The position numbers were made by a program, and so were the translations under genes. The notes below the pieces were generated by a model, which saw nothing but the letters and a program-made list of their open reading frames with translations, ran no database searches and was not told the origin of the DNA. From contig JAFRQN010000058.1 of NCBI GenBank assembly GCA_017428585.1, forward strand, positions 1-7,976: 7,976 bases of DNA. Direction: 5' to 3'. This stretch comes from Bacteroidota bacterium (lineage in GTDB: Bacteria > Bacteroidota > Ignavibacteria > Kapaibacteriales > UBA2268). Shown one piece after another: positions 6,098 through 7,976 of the stretch. Every line of letters starts with the position of its first letter. Positions within the stretch are counted from its first letter, which is position 1.

Positions 6098-7849
6098 CTA
6101 TCTTAAATTATTTTGAATATATACTCTTTGTATAGGTTCTGAATCAGGTTCTTTATTCCCTAAGTTCAAGCCACTATGTTTAATCAGCAACTCATAACTG
6201 AAATTCTTAAATAATTCATTAGTCTGACATATCTCATTAAATATATCTTCTACTGTCCTATAGTTATTGTTATGACATAAAACTGATAATATATACCAGC
6301 TTGGCATTATATTAATATTATTTTCTTTTGTACTCCACTTATCATTATAAGACTCAAATTTATCCAATCTACTTTGATTTAATATAGCATATTTTGAAAA
6401 ATTGAAGGCTGTTCTAATAACAGGTTTAAAATATTGAGCTCTATCTTCACAGTTTACAAATATTCCCTCTTGTTCTGCAAAAGTTGCAACAGGAAAGACA
6501 ACATTAGCATATTGTAATGCCACATTATTATTACTGCTATGAATTACAAGAAAATCTAGATCTTGTAAAACAGGAATTATTTCATTATAGTATATAAAAT
6601 CTTCATCTAAAATATAGATAGCTCTTATTTTTTTTGAATGTATTTTTGATATTAATTCATCTGCTGTTATATTATTAATTCCTAATGCTTTAAGACCATT
6701 AATATTTGGTCCTCTATCTTTAGTTTTTAAGAAATCATCACCAAATTTTTCATCTAATCTATTTAAATATGCAATATTTTTAGTTTTAAATATATTAACA
6801 GCTAATTTTTGCAATAAATAATTAGTTTCTAATGATGCCAAAGATGAAGCTAAAAATAATACTTGATCAACATCATACATTTTTAAGGAAGATTGTACAT
6901 AAGAAACTGCAGTTTCTAAATCAGTATTATTCCAACCACTATCTTTACGTATCTTTACCTTATCTAATCTATTATTATTAATAAAATCATAGTGATAGAT
7001 TCGTCCATCATCACACATCCAATTTTTATTTACATATTTATTTTGATAAGGCTCTATTCGCAAAACCTTATTATTTTTGACCCCTACTCTTATATTACAT
7101 CCTCGAGAACATCCTGGACATATTGTATTATTAAAACTCATTTCCCATACCCTTGCTTTAAATCTAAAATCTTTACTTGTTAAAGCACCTACAGGACAAT
7201 TATCAATAATATTCATTGAATATGAATTTTGTATCTTTTTATCATCAAATCGATCAACTCGTACTTTGTCTCCACGATTAACAAAGGTTAAAATATCTTC
7301 GCCAGCTATCTCTTTAGTAAAACGTATACAACGTCCACAAGAAATACAACGTTCTGCATCATATATTATCTTATCATTCCATTCTATTCTTTTAGGATTC
7401 TTATTCTTTTGTTCTTCAAAACGACTAATTCCATTTGAATATCGATAAGTATATTCTTGTAATTTACACTGACCTGCTTCATCACATATAGGACAATCTA
7501 AAGGATGATTGATTAATATAAATTCCAAGACAGATTCTTGTGCTTTTATTACCTTCTCTGATTTAGTTCTTATATGCATTCCATCGGCTACTACAGTATT
7601 GCATGCTATCTGTAACTTTGGTAAATAATCTATACATAGATTATCATTTTCATCTTTAACATAACTACCATCTGGATTACGTTTAGGATTACCAGTTTCT
7701 ACAAGACACATTCTACAATTACCTCCGAGAGATAATTCTGGATGCCAACAGAAATGAGGAATATCAATTCCGTTTCTTACAGCAGCACTTATTATTGTTT
7801 CGCCAGCTTGTGCCTCTATTTTTTCTCCATCTATATAAATATTAACCAT
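6098..7849 (-). CDS. nuoG: NADH-quinone oxidoreductase subunit G, short form with N7 cluster site
   Basis: NuoG is the large Fe-S subunit of the peripheral arm of respiratory complex I and relays electrons from NuoF toward the quinone site. All ligands are visible. The [2Fe-2S] N1b site has C34, C45, C48 and C83. The His-coordinated N5 cluster has H115, C119, C122 and C128. N4 has C168, C171, C174 and C218. N7 has C244, C247, C251 and C279 in the exact CxxCxxxCx27C pattern. Residues about 284-583 are a degenerate molybdopterin-oxidoreductase-like domain with the typical FAEQEGIFVNCEDRAQ segment. At 583 residues it is shorter than E. coli (908) or Thermus (783) NuoG, yet longer than the roughly 330-residue forms I recall from Flavobacteriia. 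The start is fixed by MVNIYIDG leading the ferredoxin fold. Downstream lies a lipoprotein gene, not nuoH; whether nuoF lies upstream is outside the window. Confidence 0.93.
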   Translation of the reverse strand: MVNIYIDGEKIEAQAGETIISAAVRNGIDIPHFCWHPELSLGGNCRMCLVETGNPKRNPDGSYVKDENDNLCIDYLPKLQIACNTVVADGMHIRTKSEKVIKAQESVLEFILINHPLDCPICDEAGQCKLQEYTYRYSNGISRFEEQKNKNPKRIEWNDKIIYDAERCISCGRCIRFTKEIAGEDILTFVNRGDKVRVDRFDDKKIQNSYSMNIIDNCPVGALTSKDFRFKARVWEMSFNNTICPGCSRGCNIRVGVKNNKVLRIEPYQNKYVNKNWMCDDGRIYHYDFINNNRLDKVKIRKDSGWNNTDLETAVSYVQSSLKMYDVDQVLFLASSLASLETNYLLQKLAVNIFKTKNIAYLNRLDEKFGDDFLKTKDRGPNINGLKALGINNITADELISKIHSKKIRAIYILDEDFIYYNEIIPVLQDLDFLVIHSSNNNVALQYANVVFPVATFAEQEGIFVNCEDRAQYFKPVIRTAFNFSKYAILNQSRLDKFESYNDKWSTKENNINIMPSWYILSVLCHNNNYRTVEDIFNEICQTNELFKNFSYELLIKHSGLNLGNKEPDSEPIQRVYIQNNLR

Positions 7850-7976
7850 AATACAAAATTCATTATTTACAAAAACAATTAAATTATTTTTTATAATATT
7901 ACAATTTAGTAATTTACAAAATAACTAAAATATTTCTATTTTTTAAAATTATAATAATATTTTTTATAAAAATTTA
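7850..7976 (-). promoter_or_regulatory. Upstream region of nuoG, no gene seen
   Basis: These 127 bp before the nuoG start are almost pure A/T and have no convincing coding frame, so either nuoG begins a transcript here or an upstream gene lies beyond the edge. A weak promoter-like pair exists on the minus strand: a TTG (in AAATTGTAAT) followed about 15 bp later by TAATTTAA. No exact TAnnTTTG match is present, and no Shine-Dalgarno precedes the ATG. Confidence 0.3.

Noticed and set aside
6992..7448. Plus-strand open frames opposite nuoG
   Set aside because: They sit opposite the N4 and N7 cysteine motifs of nuoG, which fully explain the sequence.
1..7976. CRISPR array, tRNA, rRNA, insertion sequence or phage genes
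   Set aside because: No spaced direct repeats, cloverleaf-like GC-richer segments, transposase motifs or phage-type proteins were seen on either strand.

Overview
The window is very AT-rich and gene-dense. It holds eight protein genes and no RNA gene, insertion sequence, CRISPR array or complete mobile element that I can see. The best placement is a Bacteroidota (probably Bacteroidales-like) organism with a low-GC, compact genome. Three things support this: a PCMD-domain lipoprotein immediately followed by a small outer-membrane beta-barrel, a pairing I associate with Bacteroidales; no gene has a recognisable Shine-Dalgarno sequence, only A/T-rich leaders; and a candidate Bacteroidota-type -7 box (TAnnTTTG) lies before nadD. 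An AT-rich host-associated lineage is plausible but not proven here.

Layout. On the plus strand, 1-1040 is ispG (isoprenoid MEP pathway), cut by the left edge. After 27 bp comes a uracil/hypoxanthine-DNA glycosylase-like gene (1068-1649). It converges on nadD (minus, 1646-2215), and the two stop codons share one TTAA. A 135-bp AT-rich gap separates nadD from the divergent pgk (2351-3544). pgk ends in three tandem in-frame TAA stops and is followed by a 22-bp perfect inverted repeat, probably its terminator. A DedA-family membrane protein follows; its start is best placed at 3611, after that hairpin. It converges on a minus-strand cluster read right to left: nuoG (7849-6098), a PCMD-domain lipoprotein (6062-5004) and an outer-membrane barrel protein (5001-4258). 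The last two are 2 bp apart and look translationally coupled.

Most genes are core metabolism: isoprenoid precursors, NAD synthesis, glycolysis and respiratory complex I. The lipoprotein/barrel pair is the only envelope module and has no known precise function. I do not see a clear new system. The points most worth a second look are the two-domain (short) IspG in a Bacteroidales-like context, a shortened NuoG that keeps all four Fe-S clusters including N7 but has no nuoH downstream, the conserved-looking lipoprotein/barrel pair, and the long palindrome between pgk and the DedA gene.
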